Below, piece after piece: positions 35,063 to 43,546 of a stretch of 64,000 nt of DNA. The notes beneath the pieces are model-generated. The model was not told where the DNA came from. It was given only the letters and a program-made list of their open reading frames with translations, and made no database searches. The position numbers were made by a program, and so were the translations under genes. The DNA is from Gammaproteobacteria bacterium (GTDB taxonomy: Bacteria; Pseudomonadota; Gammaproteobacteria; S012-40): positions 496,001 through 560,000 of the forward strand of contig JAOUMY010000001.1 in NCBI GenBank assembly GCA_029881255.1. The letters run 5' to 3'. The stretch's first letter is position 1, and each line of letters starts with the position of its first letter.

Positions 35063-35887
35063 TTGTCAATTCCTTTATTTTTCGTCCTTCTGCTCGGTTT
35101 TACAGTTATTACCTATCTTCTCTACAAGCCGCGATGGCGTGCGCGACGTCGAAAACAGATTAAAGACGCAAGCTTTCCAGCGAAGTGGAAAAATGTTTTG
35201 TTAACCCAATGGCCGCTATACCGGGAAATTCCAGACCTGTTAAAAGAAGGGCTACACCAACGCATACAGCTCTTCATTCAAGAGAAACAGTTTGTTGGCT
35301 GCGATGGTTTTCAGATAACGGAAGAACATAGGTTATTAATAGCTGCACAGGCGTGCCTGCTCGTCATCAATAAACCGTATGAGTATTTCGACGAACTGAA
35401 AAGCATACTAGTTTATCCGTCTGCATTTATAGTCAAACACAATAGACAGCTTGCGAACGGCACTATTGCTGAAGAACAGAATGTAAATTCGGGCGAGGCC
35501 TGGGAGACCGGAAAGATAGTTCTGTCCTGGGATGATGCCTACGCAGGAATGATCAATATCAAAGACGGAGAGAACGTTGTAATTCATGAATTTGCTCATC
35601 TTTTAGATCATACCAATGGCACTGCCAATGGCGCCCCCTTACTTGAGCATGCAAAAAATTATGACGTATGGTCAAAAACGTTTCAGACGGCCTATAACCG
35701 ATTGCTTCACAATTTGCATACTGGCGAAAAGTCTGTGTTTAACCCCTACGGTGCTGCTAGCCCAGGTGAATTTTTTGCGGTTGCGAGTGAAATGTTTTTT
35801 GAAAGAAGTCGTTTGTTTCAGAGCGAGGAACCAGAACTCTATCAAGAATTGGTGAGATTTTATGCGGTTGATCCAACGTTGTGGTAA
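35063..35887 (+). CDS. mtfA: MtfA-like zinc metallopeptidase
   Basis: 274 residues. The zincin motif HEFAHLLDH (HExxH) lies in the C-terminal half with a second Glu downstream (GEFFAVASEMFFE), the MtfA pattern. An N-terminal TM helix (PLFFVLLLGFTVITYLLY) followed by RWRARRRK points to an inner-membrane anchor with the domain in the cytosol. In E. coli MtfA binds the regulator Mlc and is an aminopeptidase; here only the family is shown. The TTG at 35063 is preceded by GGAGG 5 nt upstream, better than a TTG at 34973 with no ribosome-binding site. Confidence 0.85.
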   Translation: MSIPLFFVLLLGFTVITYLLYKPRWRARRRKQIKDASFPAKWKNVLLTQWPLYREIPDLLKEGLHQRIQLFIQEKQFVGCDGFQITEEHRLLIAAQACLLVINKPYEYFDELKSILVYPSAFIVKHNRQLANGTIAEEQNVNSGEAWETGKIVLSWDDAYAGMINIKDGENVVIHEFAHLLDHTNGTANGAPLLEHAKNYDVWSKTFQTAYNRLLHNLHTGEKSVFNPYGAASPGEFFAVASEMFFERSRLFQSEEPELYQELVRFYAVDPTLW

Positions 35888-35913
35888 ATTTTACGGGCGT
35901 ATTTGAAATTAGA

Positions 35914-36447
35914 CTACATGAAGGCAAGGATCGATTTTACATTGTAGATATTACCACCCAATTTTAATTGACCGGCATCGATCTCATAATTAGCCAAAAG
36001 GCGAATATACTCTTGCCGCTTTTTTTACCTAATCGTAATTGGCGGTAATCCTGATTTGAGAACTGGCAGGTTAGCTAATAAACGAGCCATTCGTCCATTG
36101 CCATCGATGAAGGGGTGGATGTGCACAAACGACATATGCAGAGTTGAATACGCTTGAATTGCTTCGTTGCGATCATGTTCAACTGCGTTAAATTTGTTCA
36201 ACAAGTCAATCTACTGTTTCATTAAACCCGGCGTATCCTCCACTTTTGTGTATTCAATGCAGATCTACCTATCATTGTCATCAACGGAATACGTACCATT
36301 TGGCTCTCGCTTCCGAGCACCGACGGGCTTTTAGATATCGGGTATCTGTTCCTTTTGTATGGCAGTGTGTTGCCTTCCAATGAAGTTGAGGTGTGCGACC
36401 AAAGGTTCCTCAACTGAGCGAGTAGACTACGCTTTATATCACTATCA
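35914..36447 (-). pseudogene. Decayed Fic-family gene
   Basis: Leftward remnant of a Fic AMPylase-like gene. One frame encodes AIQKEQIPDI, KPVGARKREPNGTYSVDD, the segment EYTKVEDTPGLMKQ and the intact Fic motif [12 protein letters not shown], then [17 protein letters not shown] and KRQEYIRLLANYE. It carries in-frame stops at 36331-36333 (TAA), 36265-36267 (TAG), 36211-36213 (TAG) and 36025-36027 (TAA). Upstream, in a shifted frame, is LWSHTSTSLEGNTL with the inhibitory SxxxEG motif. The ~70 residues normally between are missing. So it has four nonsense codons, a deletion and a frameshift, and is surely inactive. Confidence 0.85.
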
Positions 36448-36707
36448 AGACCTTCCAGGAATTTCACGTATATGCTTACCTTTGAGAAAAATTCTATTAG
36501 GTAACAAAATACTGACATAAAGCCATTGCTGAGTCCAAAAATAGCGGTTTGGAGCGCTTTGGCAGGGGACACACCATCTTGCAACCAAGGCTGTTGGGGG
36601 CATGAGAAGATCCATTGCACCAAGCCAACTGTACGCTCCTACAACTTTTTCCTCTACTAACGGTATAATGCAAAACACTTACCCTGGCACAGGCTTCGAC
36701 AACCCAA

Positions 36708-37547
36708 ATGATTAAACTAGGCAGAGAATACGAACTGGACGTTGTGAAGGAAATGGACTTCGGGTTTTTCCTTGATGCGGAGAATCTAGGCGAGATTTTG
36801 CTGCCACGCAAGCTGGCGCCCAAGGGTTTACAAGTCGGCGACTTTATTGTGGTGTTTCTGTATCTGGACTCGGAAGACAGACCGGTTGCCACTCCACAAA
36901 AAGCCAAGGCCCGTGTGGGCGAGTTCGCCTATTTAAAGGTTAAGGATGTATCAAAAGTCGGCGCCTTTCTTGACTGGGGCCTGGACAAAGACCTTTTAGT
37001 CCCGTTCGGCGAACAACACCGCCCGATGGAGGTGGGTCACTCATATCTGGTGTACTTGTATATCAACGAAGCCGACGGGCGCATTGTTGCCTCGTCCAAA
37101 GTAGATAAATTCATCGATGAACAAAAGTCACACAATTTCAAACCGAAACAGGCCGTCGATTTAATCATAGCGAACAGCACCGAGCTTGGTTTCAAGGCCA
37201 TTATCAATCACAGCCATTGGGGGGTGTTGTACAAGGATGAAGTACAACAGCGTTTGAGCTTTGGGCAATACGTGAAAGGCTATATAAAGAATATTCGCCC
37301 GGATGGAAAAATTGATTTGATGTTGCATAGCAGCAAAGAGAAGCTCGACAAAAATGCCAGTATCATTAAGACCTATTTAGAAAAACACAGCGGTTATGCG
37401 AAGTTTCACGACAAGTCCGATCCTAGAGATATATACAAGGCCTTCGGCCTGAGCAAAGCGGCATTCAAAAAGGCAATTGGCAACCTGTACAAGCAACAGA
37501 TTATTTTGATTGAAAAAGAGGGCATTCGTTTAAAGGATCAAAAGTAG
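36708..37547 (+). CDS. cvfB: CvfB-like RNA-binding protein with S1 domains
   Basis: 279 residues, the usual CvfB/YitL length. Three S1-type/OB domains can be traced (residues ~3-60, 65-130 and 140-205; e.g. LKVKDVSKVGAFLDWGLDKDLLVPFGEQ). A C-terminal winged helix follows (DPRDIYKAFGLSKAAFKKAIGNLYKQQII). CvfB proteins bind RNA and affect virulence or ribosome-related functions in Firmicutes; in proteobacteria the role is unclear. Cytosolic. No clear ribosome-binding site. Confidence 0.88.
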   Translation: MIKLGREYELDVVKEMDFGFFLDAENLGEILLPRKLAPKGLQVGDFIVVFLYLDSEDRPVATPQKAKARVGEFAYLKVKDVSKVGAFLDWGLDKDLLVPFGEQHRPMEVGHSYLVYLYINEADGRIVASSKVDKFIDEQKSHNFKPKQAVDLIIANSTELGFKAIINHSHWGVLYKDEVQQRLSFGQYVKGYIKNIRPDGKIDLMLHSSKEKLDKNASIIKTYLEKHSGYAKFHDKSDPRDIYKAFGLSKAAFKKAIGNLYKQQIILIEKEGIRLKDQK

Positions 37548-37781
37548 TATAAATCAACTTTGTTCCTTTTTTTTCTGAAAAGTGTCGAGAAAATGTCTGC
37601 CTATTACAATGGAGTTGAGCTTAGTCTGTGGTAGAAGAACTAACAATGGGCGACTAATTTGAGTATTTGTTTCGAGCTTGCCTAACGATGTTTAAAAAAA
37701 ATCCGGGACAGAGCACAGCTCTAAAAAATTAAAAACCACTGAGCTCTAATCCCGAATTTCCGGAGGAAAAGCTTATTTCGC

Positions 37782-38084
37782 CTATGCCTCTGCAACTAAA
37801 CGAGTAACATTATCTTCCTCAATTTCCACTTCGCCCTGCACGACACCTAGTGAAGACAGGGCACTAACATTTCCTTTACACGCCTCGATCACCTGGTCTT
37901 TATTATTCGCGAGCAGGAGGCCGAATTGCTCCGCCTTCTGGCTATTTACACCAGGTATGTTTGCAATGAGCAGTTCGGTAAACTGTTCAGCCAGTTCTAA
38001 CACCTTGTCATGCGCCTCTGCGTCTTTCTTGCTGTCAAACATGCTTCCATCCCTATCACATAACCACTTTGCTAATACAGCCAT
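37782..38084 (-). CDS. yebG: YebG-like DNA-damage-inducible protein
   Basis: 100 residues. It aligns with E. coli YebG over its length: MAVLAKWLCDRDGSMFDSKKDAEAHDK and the segments FGLLLANNKDQVIEACK and EVEIEEDN. YebG is an SOS protein of unknown biochemical role. The ATG at 38084 has AAGGA ~5 nt upstream, preferred over 38150. A consensus LexA box lies 40 bp upstream at 38124-38139, so the gene should be induced by DNA damage. Confidence 0.85.
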   Translation of the reverse strand: MAVLAKWLCDRDGSMFDSKKDAEAHDKVLELAEQFTELLIANIPGVNSQKAEQFGLLLANNKDQVIEACKGNVSALSSLGVVQGEVEIEEDNVTRLVAEA

Positions 38085-38123
38085 TTTCGTCCTTACCTCT
38101 TGATTGCTGGAGATAGTAACAAC

Positions 38124-38139
38124 TGTACATACGTACAGC
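38124..38139. promoter_or_regulatory. LexA-binding SOS box
   Basis: CTGTACATACGTACAG is a perfect match to the gammaproteobacterial CTGT-N8-ACAG consensus and is fully palindromic at its core. It sits 40 bp upstream of the yebG-like start. It would also lie between yebG and the stop of the leftward gene at 38178, so it marks the yebG promoter rather than an internal site. Confidence 0.9.
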
Positions 38140-38177
38140 TTTAATTGCAAGCACTTGCGAGCTACGTATTCAGGACA

Positions 38178-38840
38178 CTAACCTCCAGATACTGCTACCT
38201 CACGCCTCCCCCGCGGAGATAAATCGTAAACACCGAGCGACACCCGATCGAACCAACCATACACATCGTTATACAAAATATTTCTAGCCTTTGGTTCCTG
38301 CAGGGACTTGGCAATGTTCGCTGCTTTGGTCGGTCCTTGTTGTTGCAGGAATTGGGCGATTGCCAGGGATTTTTGACGGTACGCTGTTATAGTGCCGATT
38401 TTCTTTTCGATGCCACCCAGGTTTGGATCACCTACTCGGTTAACAAACTCGCCAAGTAAGCGCTCCTGCCGTTGTTTTGATTTGCGGGGCTTGTATTCAG
38501 CGGGATCAAGCAACACCTCCACTTTTGCACGTTTGCTTTTTGGATCGATCAACAACAAACCCAGGCCCAGCATCTTGAGCAATTTTATAAGCTGCTTGCG
38601 TCGACGATTCAGGCTTTTGCATTGTCTAGGCACGCCGATGTAAACCTTGGATGTAAGCGCCAAGCGTTCAACCGACTGAAGAATGACATCAAGATTCAAA
38701 ATCAACTTTAGCTCTACGACAACGGGCTCCTCATTGTCGCGTACTGCAAGAACGTCGCAGTTATGGATTTCACCTTTGACATCGTAGTTTTGAGTTTCAA
38801 AAAATTTTTTCAGAGGCAGATATAGATCAGATTCCTTCAT
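38178..38840 (-). CDS. DUF2161-type putative PD-(D/E)XK nuclease
   Basis: 220 residues. The N-terminal region carries a nuclease-like core: EIHNCDVLAV and VVVELKL, i.e. D ... ExK (residues ~24-46), the pattern of the PD-(D/E)XK superfamily and of DUF2161. A basic middle and a C-terminal winged-helix-like segment (TAYRQKSLAIAQFLQQQGPTKAANIAKSL) follow. No activity is known. It ends 39 bp before the LexA box of yebG. The ATG at 38838-38840 lies 3 nt before the stop of the Spy-like gene. Confidence 0.75.
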   Translation of the reverse strand: MKESDLYLPLKKFFETQNYDVKGEIHNCDVLAVRDNEEPVVVELKLILNLDVILQSVERLALTSKVYIGVPRQCKSLNRRRKQLIKLLKMLGLGLLLIDPKSKRAKVEVLLDPAEYKPRKSKQRQERLLGEFVNRVGDPNLGGIEKKIGTITAYRQKSLAIAQFLQQQGPTKAANIAKSLQEPKARNILYNDVYGWFDRVSLGVYDLSPRGRREVAVSGG

Positions 38841-38843
38841 CGT

Positions 38844-39314
38844 TTATTTGATCTTATCTCGTTCCAACACCGAGGCATCATAAGAGGGGCGTTGCTCTTC
38901 GGTGAGTATGGCGCGCATCTCTACCAGGTGAGCATAGCGCAGACGCAGAATTTGATTCTTAGCGGCCATCAATTCGTCAATCTTGGCGTTAATCTGAGCA
39001 GGATCAGCATTGTCTTTCACCGTTAGCTCGTTGAGTGCATGCTGCAAATCCTTTTCCTGTTGTTTAAATGGCGCCTGATCCTTATCCAGCTTGTGGTGCA
39101 TCTCATCCACGGCTTTTTTCTGAGCTTTAGTTAAGGTTTTCGCCCAGGCCGGCATTTTGTGTTTTGATTTACCACCTTCATCATTGTGGTGATTATGACC
39201 AGATTTCTCCATGGAGTGGTTGCCATGGTTGTCCTGTTTTCCGTCTGCAACACTCCCTGTAGGCAGCAAACAGACTGAAAAAGCGAATATCGCGATTCCG
39301 ACACGTAGTTTCAT
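38844..39314 (-). CDS. Spy/CpxP-like periplasmic heavy-metal/stress protein
   Basis: 156 residues. Signal peptide (VGIAIFAFSVCLLPTGSVADG), then a His-rich stretch (HGNHSMEKSGHNHHND, residues ~30-45) and a helical domain with LTKAQKKAVDEMHHKLD and the ILTEEQRPSYD motif of the Spy/LTxxQ fold. Spy-like proteins act as ATP-independent periplasmic chaperones, and related CnrX/ZraP proteins bind metals. The His tail suggests Zn/Ni/Cu binding (inference). It is separated by 3 nt from the DUF2161 gene, so the two likely share a transcript. Confidence 0.78.
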   Translation of the reverse strand: MKLRVGIAIFAFSVCLLPTGSVADGKQDNHGNHSMEKSGHNHHNDEGGKSKHKMPAWAKTLTKAQKKAVDEMHHKLDKDQAPFKQQEKDLQHALNELTVKDNADPAQINAKIDELMAAKNQILRLRYAHLVEMRAILTEEQRPSYDASVLERDKIK

Positions 39315-39410
39315 ACCACACCTCTATTTTCGATTGATCGTCCCAAAATAGTAGAACGTCACTCTATAGAGTTTAGCCAGCGAAAACAATTTAGAGAGAT
39401 GCGGCTATTC

Positions 39411-39866
39411 CTAGCCGCGCTCCCAAATCAATGTTGCAAATTTGCGATCATTACCCCATTCAACTGGCGGAGTGCTGATACGAAGTGTGTTGTCTTTCAA
39501 TTTGAAAAAACGTTTTTGCGGCTTGCCTTCCCAATTGGGAAACATCGAACGTTCTACATGATGAATAACAAAGCCTTCCTCTTCATTTAACTCGAACGTT
39601 CCGTAGTATGAAACACAATTTCTGAAATTCTGTTCAAACTCTGCCGGCGTGCCAACTTGTTGGTCACCACTTTCGAACTGAGGACGATCAACACTCATCA
39701 GTTGTGCCGAAACCAGCCCACAACGTGAGTAGAGCAATACGCCCTGAGCCGACTCACCGAAAGGGTAGCTAATCTCCCCATTGGATGATTCAATCTGAAA
39801 GGTCTTGAGACGCCATGCCCCGATAAGGGCATGGAGTTCTGGTTTCATCGTATCTGCTGATCCCAT
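39411..39866 (-). CDS. Lipocalin-like domain protein (Lipocalin_5)
   Basis: 151 residues. LIGAWRLKTFQIESSNGEISYPFGESAQGVLLYSRCGLVSAQL is the start of the Lipocalin_5 beta-barrel, followed by DRPQFESGD, FRNCVSYYGTFELNEEEG and STPPVEWG. No signal peptide, so it may be cytosolic. Such proteins bind small hydrophobic ligands, unknown here. AAGGAGA precedes the ATG at 39866; an internal ATG at codon 7 is less likely. It is co-transcribed with the YdhR-like gene upstream (18 bp apart). Confidence 0.82.
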   Translation of the reverse strand: MGSADTMKPELHALIGAWRLKTFQIESSNGEISYPFGESAQGVLLYSRCGLVSAQLMSVDRPQFESGDQQVGTPAEFEQNFRNCVSYYGTFELNEEEGFVIHHVERSMFPNWEGKPQKRFFKLKDNTLRISTPPVEWGNDRKFATLIWERG

Positions 39867-39884
39867 AACAGTCGTCTCCTTCGA

Positions 39885-40172
39885 TTAACCACGCAGAGCC
39901 ATAGGCACGTTATTGACTTCGATTTGTGGCGCACCCTTGGCTTTATAAGCAGCGGGAATACTCTTGGCCAGATCCGATTCGCGATAGTTTTGCAAGGCCT
40001 CCATCGAATCCCAGATATATACACCGGTCCACACATGGGGCTGAGAATTCTTGACGTAGTACTTCTGGATCAGACCAGGGACTTCAAGAAATAAAGGCAG
40101 ACGCTCTTTTGCGATCTTCATAGCCTGCTCGTCTGTAAGTTCGGTTTCGAATTTTACGTTTGCGATAATCAT
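39885..40172 (-). CDS. YdhR-family putative monooxygenase
   Basis: 95 residues, ferredoxin-like alpha+beta fold. KFETELTDEQAMKIAKERLPLFLEVPGLIQKYYVKNSQP...VWTGVYIWDSMEALQNYRESDLAKSIPAAY is characteristic of YdhR/ABM-like small monooxygenases. The substrate is unknown. AAGGAGAGAACATC is directly upstream of the ATG. It forms an operon with the lipocalin-like gene. Confidence 0.8.
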   Translation of the reverse strand: MIIANVKFETELTDEQAMKIAKERLPLFLEVPGLIQKYYVKNSQPHVWTGVYIWDSMEALQNYRESDLAKSIPAAYKAKGAPQIEVNNVPMALRG

Positions 40173-40464
40173 GATGTTCTCTCCTTGGTTAAGTTAATGT
40201 GTTCGGTTTTTCCTAAGCACGGAGAAATTATCGGTCATGCGATGACGCAAAAGAATTCCCATAATAAGAAAACCATATTTGCGAAAACGCACAGCCCATG
40301 GTTGTGCAATCGCGCCAGGAGATACGCCCGCTACAGCATACCGCTTCTTAACAACACGTCCTAAAACCGGAAAATTTATATAAAACAATAAATTAGCATA
40401 TTATTTCTAAGAGGGGATACTTCTCTCTGCAGCAAACTCTACCGCGGTTGGAAATTATGTAGAG

Positions 40465-41370
40465 TCAGGCTTCCGCAGCAGGCAACTCTACCCAGAACCG
40501 GCTACCACGGCTCTGGCTGCTGTTTAAACCTATGCTTCCACCCATAGCCTCGATTAGGTTCTTGCACAACGCCAAACCAATTCCAGTACCTTCGACGGAA
40601 CTCAGTGGCGAATTTGCCCGTTCAAAGTACTCGAAGATAAGCTCCAGCCGATCGTCAGGTATACCCATGCCGTTATCTTCAACCGAGATCCTGACCAATT
40701 TTTTAGTTTTCTTTTGCGCGTGGATAAAGACACTACCACCTTTGCGATTGTACTTTATAGCGTTGGCAACCAAATTGAGTATGATCTGTCTCAGTCGATC
40801 GGCGTCTGCAATAACGCACTCATTCATAGATAAATCTCGTCCAAGGCTAATATCTTCTTTTAATACCAAGGGACGCAACGCTGAAAAGACATCGTCAATG
40901 ACGTCGGCTACCAGAACTTTTTCCGATCGAATGCGAAACTTACCCTCTTCCAGTGCGGCAAATTCCAATATATCGTTTACTAAGATCAAGAAGTTCTTAC
41001 TCGCCAGTTCAATCTCACTCACATAGTCACGCAGAACATCATTATTTTTAATATCATCTTCAAGCATTAACAGCTGTGCAAAGCCATTTATGGCATTAAG
41101 TGGGGTACGAAACTCATGGCTTACCGAGGTAAAAATTCGGCTGCGTGACTGAATAGAAAGTTTTAACTGAAGGCGGAGAACATTTGTCCATCCGATAAGA
41201 AATCCTGCTGTATTGCTGATAATAAGGGGGATAACAAACGATTTTGGTTCAATATTTTCCAGAACGATACTGAATTGGATAAACACTGGAACGGCAAAAA
41301 AACAAAGCGTTAGCAACCACCCCTTTAAGAAGGTTTTTAATTCTCGGCTATCCAAATTATGTTTGTTCAT
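40465..41370 (-). CDS. Membrane sensor histidine kinase
   Basis: 301 residues. Two N-terminal TM helices with a very short periplasmic loop (LLTLCFFAVPVFIQFSIV, FVIPLIISNTAGFLIG), then HisKA with H-box SVSHEFRTPLNAINGF, HATPase N-box IILNLVANAIKYN, G1 EDNGMGIPDD, F-box-like FEYFER and G2 GTGIGLALCKNL. All catalytic motifs are intact. No response regulator is adjacent, so it is orphan; the signal is probably membrane-derived or comes through a partner. Inner membrane. Confidence 0.9.
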   Translation of the reverse strand: MNKHNLDSRELKTFLKGWLLTLCFFAVPVFIQFSIVLENIEPKSFVIPLIISNTAGFLIGWTNVLRLQLKLSIQSRSRIFTSVSHEFRTPLNAINGFAQLLMLEDDIKNNDVLRDYVSEIELASKNFLILVNDILEFAALEEGKFRIRSEKVLVADVIDDVFSALRPLVLKEDISLGRDLSMNECVIADADRLRQIILNLVANAIKYNRKGGSVFIHAQKKTKKLVRISVEDNGMGIPDDRLELIFEYFERANSPLSSVEGTGIGLALCKNLIEAMGGSIGLNSSQSRGSRFWVELPAAEA

Positions 41371-41652
41371 TCACACAATAGTAACGACCACTGCCCGAGA
41401 TGCTAGTTACAATAAAATGCGGACAGAAATTGTATTACCTATAGAAGTTAAATCTTTAATCAGGCGCAAATCATGCCAGTTCGATTCACCGGATATGAAA
41501 GCTATCACCGTGGGGAAACTGTGCTTTTGGTACCTTACTGCCTTAAAGACAACTCCCTCGATCGATGAGCCATCCAGTCTGCGTAAGTCGCAACTAAGCT
41601 GGTTTTAATTGATTGCATGCGGGTCTTTCGGAACCCAGACATTGCAAATATA

Positions 41653-42357
41653 TTACTGCGGAAACATCTCCCGCAACTTATCGCGGTCGTACCACCATTC
41701 ATCACCTGGTACGAGAGCGTTAATGACTTTGCTCAGTCTCGGTAGAAAAATACTGGGATCTTTGAGTTCGAGTTTTTCCATCCAGAAGTCCATTACATCT
41801 TGCGTATCAACCTGACTGTGGCCACGTGCAACATGGGACAGCAAACTAGTACTAAGGAAATTCAAATTCTCGAATTCTTCATCGGAGGCACGGAGGCCGA
41901 CGAGATAATGCGCGGTAGCTGCAGCGACGGCGGCACCATCGGCGGTGGGTGGTGTTTCATCGACAAAATGTTCCAACAAGGAGATGCTAACTTCCGGATG
42001 CACCGGGAAAGAAACCGCCAACCAGATACCATGGATCAGCGCTTTGATTGGCTCTTCCTGCTCTGATTGGTACATGACATCGCAAATCTCAGCCGCCTGT
42101 TGCCAATGATTATTCTCTACTAACACATCGAATGCTGCGCGACCGTCTGGCCAGATATCCTTCTTTTTACCCAGAGCCAGTAGTACATGCGCCTTTTCCA
42201 GGGTGAGCAGAGCTTTATCCAATGGCGTGCCGTCTTCACCCAGGGATTCGATTCGATTGTTCACATCCTTGAGTTTCGCTTCCATTTCAAGGCGTTGATC
42301 TAAATCGCTTCCTACGAATTTGTCGTTGTTTGGGTTGAATCTTTTTATTTCGGCCAT
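41653..42357 (-). CDS. Hypothetical helical protein
   Basis: 234 residues, acidic, no signal peptide or TM helix. Predominantly alpha-helical, TPR-like in periodicity (KALLTLEKAHVLLALGKKK, NHWQQAAEICDVMYQSEQEEPIKALIHGIWLAVSF). No family is recognised. It ends near a stretch of helical residues at WWYDRDKLREMFPQ. The neighbours give no clue beyond being a short monocistronic unit. Confidence 0.6.
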   Translation of the reverse strand: MAEIKRFNPNNDKFVGSDLDQRLEMEAKLKDVNNRIESLGEDGTPLDKALLTLEKAHVLLALGKKKDIWPDGRAAFDVLVENNHWQQAAEICDVMYQSEQEEPIKALIHGIWLAVSFPVHPEVSISLLEHFVDETPPTADGAAVAAATAHYLVGLRASDEEFENLNFLSTSLLSHVARGHSQVDTQDVMDFWMEKLELKDPSIFLPRLSKVINALVPGDEWWYDRDKLREMFPQ

Positions 42358-42475
42358 GGTAATACTCTTTTTCTATGCGGTAATGTTTGCGTGATCGCCT
42401 ATGATACCGGCTCGTTTGGATAAAAACGACCATACTTTTTGCGAGACAAATAGGAAAGAGCGTTCCGTTATCTGT

Positions 42476-42970
42476 TTAATAAAATGCGTCTTTTACCACC
42501 CAACCAAGGTAAAGCCCGATACCGAAAACACTATGCATGGATAGGCTTATTAATCGAGAAACCATCGGTTTAGGCGCCAGCCTTGCAAAACAACCATATC
42601 CAAGACCGGGCTGTAGTATCAACCAAGGAACGGATACCGTAGCCAGACCAAACGTAATGGCTGACATTAGGCTCGGGCTATCTTGAACGATTATCAGGTA
42701 GACAAATGCGTAAGCCAAGCCAACGACATAATGGAATACCCAGCCTACAGCTAACTCATGATTTATCTTGCTGCTACTGGAAATTGGTCGATGCATGAAC
42801 CTTCCTTTAGGCAAATGGCCAAGCCATCGGCCAACCATGGCCCAGTTTGTTGTGGGTAACTTGAAGCTTTTACTTAAGAAGACGGCCCAAATATCCATGG
42901 TAATAGTTGCAACGACTCCCACTACTAATACTGTTGACACCATGTCCATATCGTTCAACATCGCTTCCAA
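42476..42970 (-). CDS. DUF2938 membrane protein
   Basis: 164 residues with four to five TM helices. It contains TITMDIWAVFLSKSFKLP, the WAMVGRWLGHLPKGRFMHRPI motif and GWVFHYVVGLAYAFVYL, which are characteristic of DUF2938. Function unknown. Codons 1, 4, 8 and 10 are all Met; no strong ribosome-binding site decides between them. Inner membrane. Confidence 0.78.
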   Translation of the reverse strand: MEAMLNDMDMVSTVLVVGVVATITMDIWAVFLSKSFKLPTTNWAMVGRWLGHLPKGRFMHRPISSSSKINHELAVGWVFHYVVGLAYAFVYLIIVQDSPSLMSAITFGLATVSVPWLILQPGLGYGCFARLAPKPMVSRLISLSMHSVFGIGLYLGWVVKDAFY

Positions 42971-43036
42971 CCGGATCCTTTGCGACCGCTATCGTTATGC
43001 AATAATACACATTACGTCTAACTTGAACACACATGT

Positions 43037-43213
43037 CTAGCGTTTTTCTGAATCAGAGACATTATCTTCATCATCTTTAAACATAAAAATAACTACCGAG
43101 TTTTGGAAGTCGATTTGATCAAACAATTCTTCCATACACTTTCTTGTATTTTCATCTGTAGGATACCCGCAAAACCTTGGCGCGGAGGTGGCATAATCGC
43201 CGATAATTTTCAC
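43037..43213 (-). CDS. Possible small ORF, 58 residues
   Basis: A GTG-start frame encoding VKIIGDYATSAPRFCGYPTD... and ending in the acidic KDDEDNVSDSEKR. The composition looks coding (few rare residues, a balanced strand/helix pattern) and an in-frame stop blocks extension upstream. There is no visible ribosome-binding site. It may be a real small gene or a fragment of one. Confidence 0.3.
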   Translation of the reverse strand: MKIIGDYATSAPRFCGYPTDENTRKCMEELFDQIDFQNSVVIFMFKDDEDNVSDSEKR

Positions 43214-43546
43214 ACGTTTGATAATGTGTGGAAACCGTCGTGAGAGTGAATTTGACTTTTAAATCCTGTTGAAAGATGCAAGGCCTCACATACCTCAGCT
43301 TCTTTATGTTTTTTCTTGTTTGTCGCGCAATATTCTCGTTTCGTTCACGAACAACTTGCTGCCTTGAATAACCTCAGTGTGGTAAATAATTTACGCATTG
43401 TTCTCCAATGACAGATATTCCTGGCATAACTATTTTTCAACCCCCCCAATATAAGCAGACTATAGCGCTCGGCAATAGTGTCCGCTACACTAGTAACGGC
43501 TCATTCAGAGCCATTTGAAATTCTGGTGAAGAGACAACGACTTAAG
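43214..43546. other. Intergenic region
   Basis: No supported gene or strong structure. A GTG at 43478 is in frame with the next gene but lacks a ribosome-binding site, so this region is treated as leader. Confidence 0.35.

Noticed and set aside
40194-40388. 64-codon leftward frame
   Set aside because: The sequence is basic with no ribosome-binding site or recognised family; it may be a shadow in the spacer before the histidine kinase.
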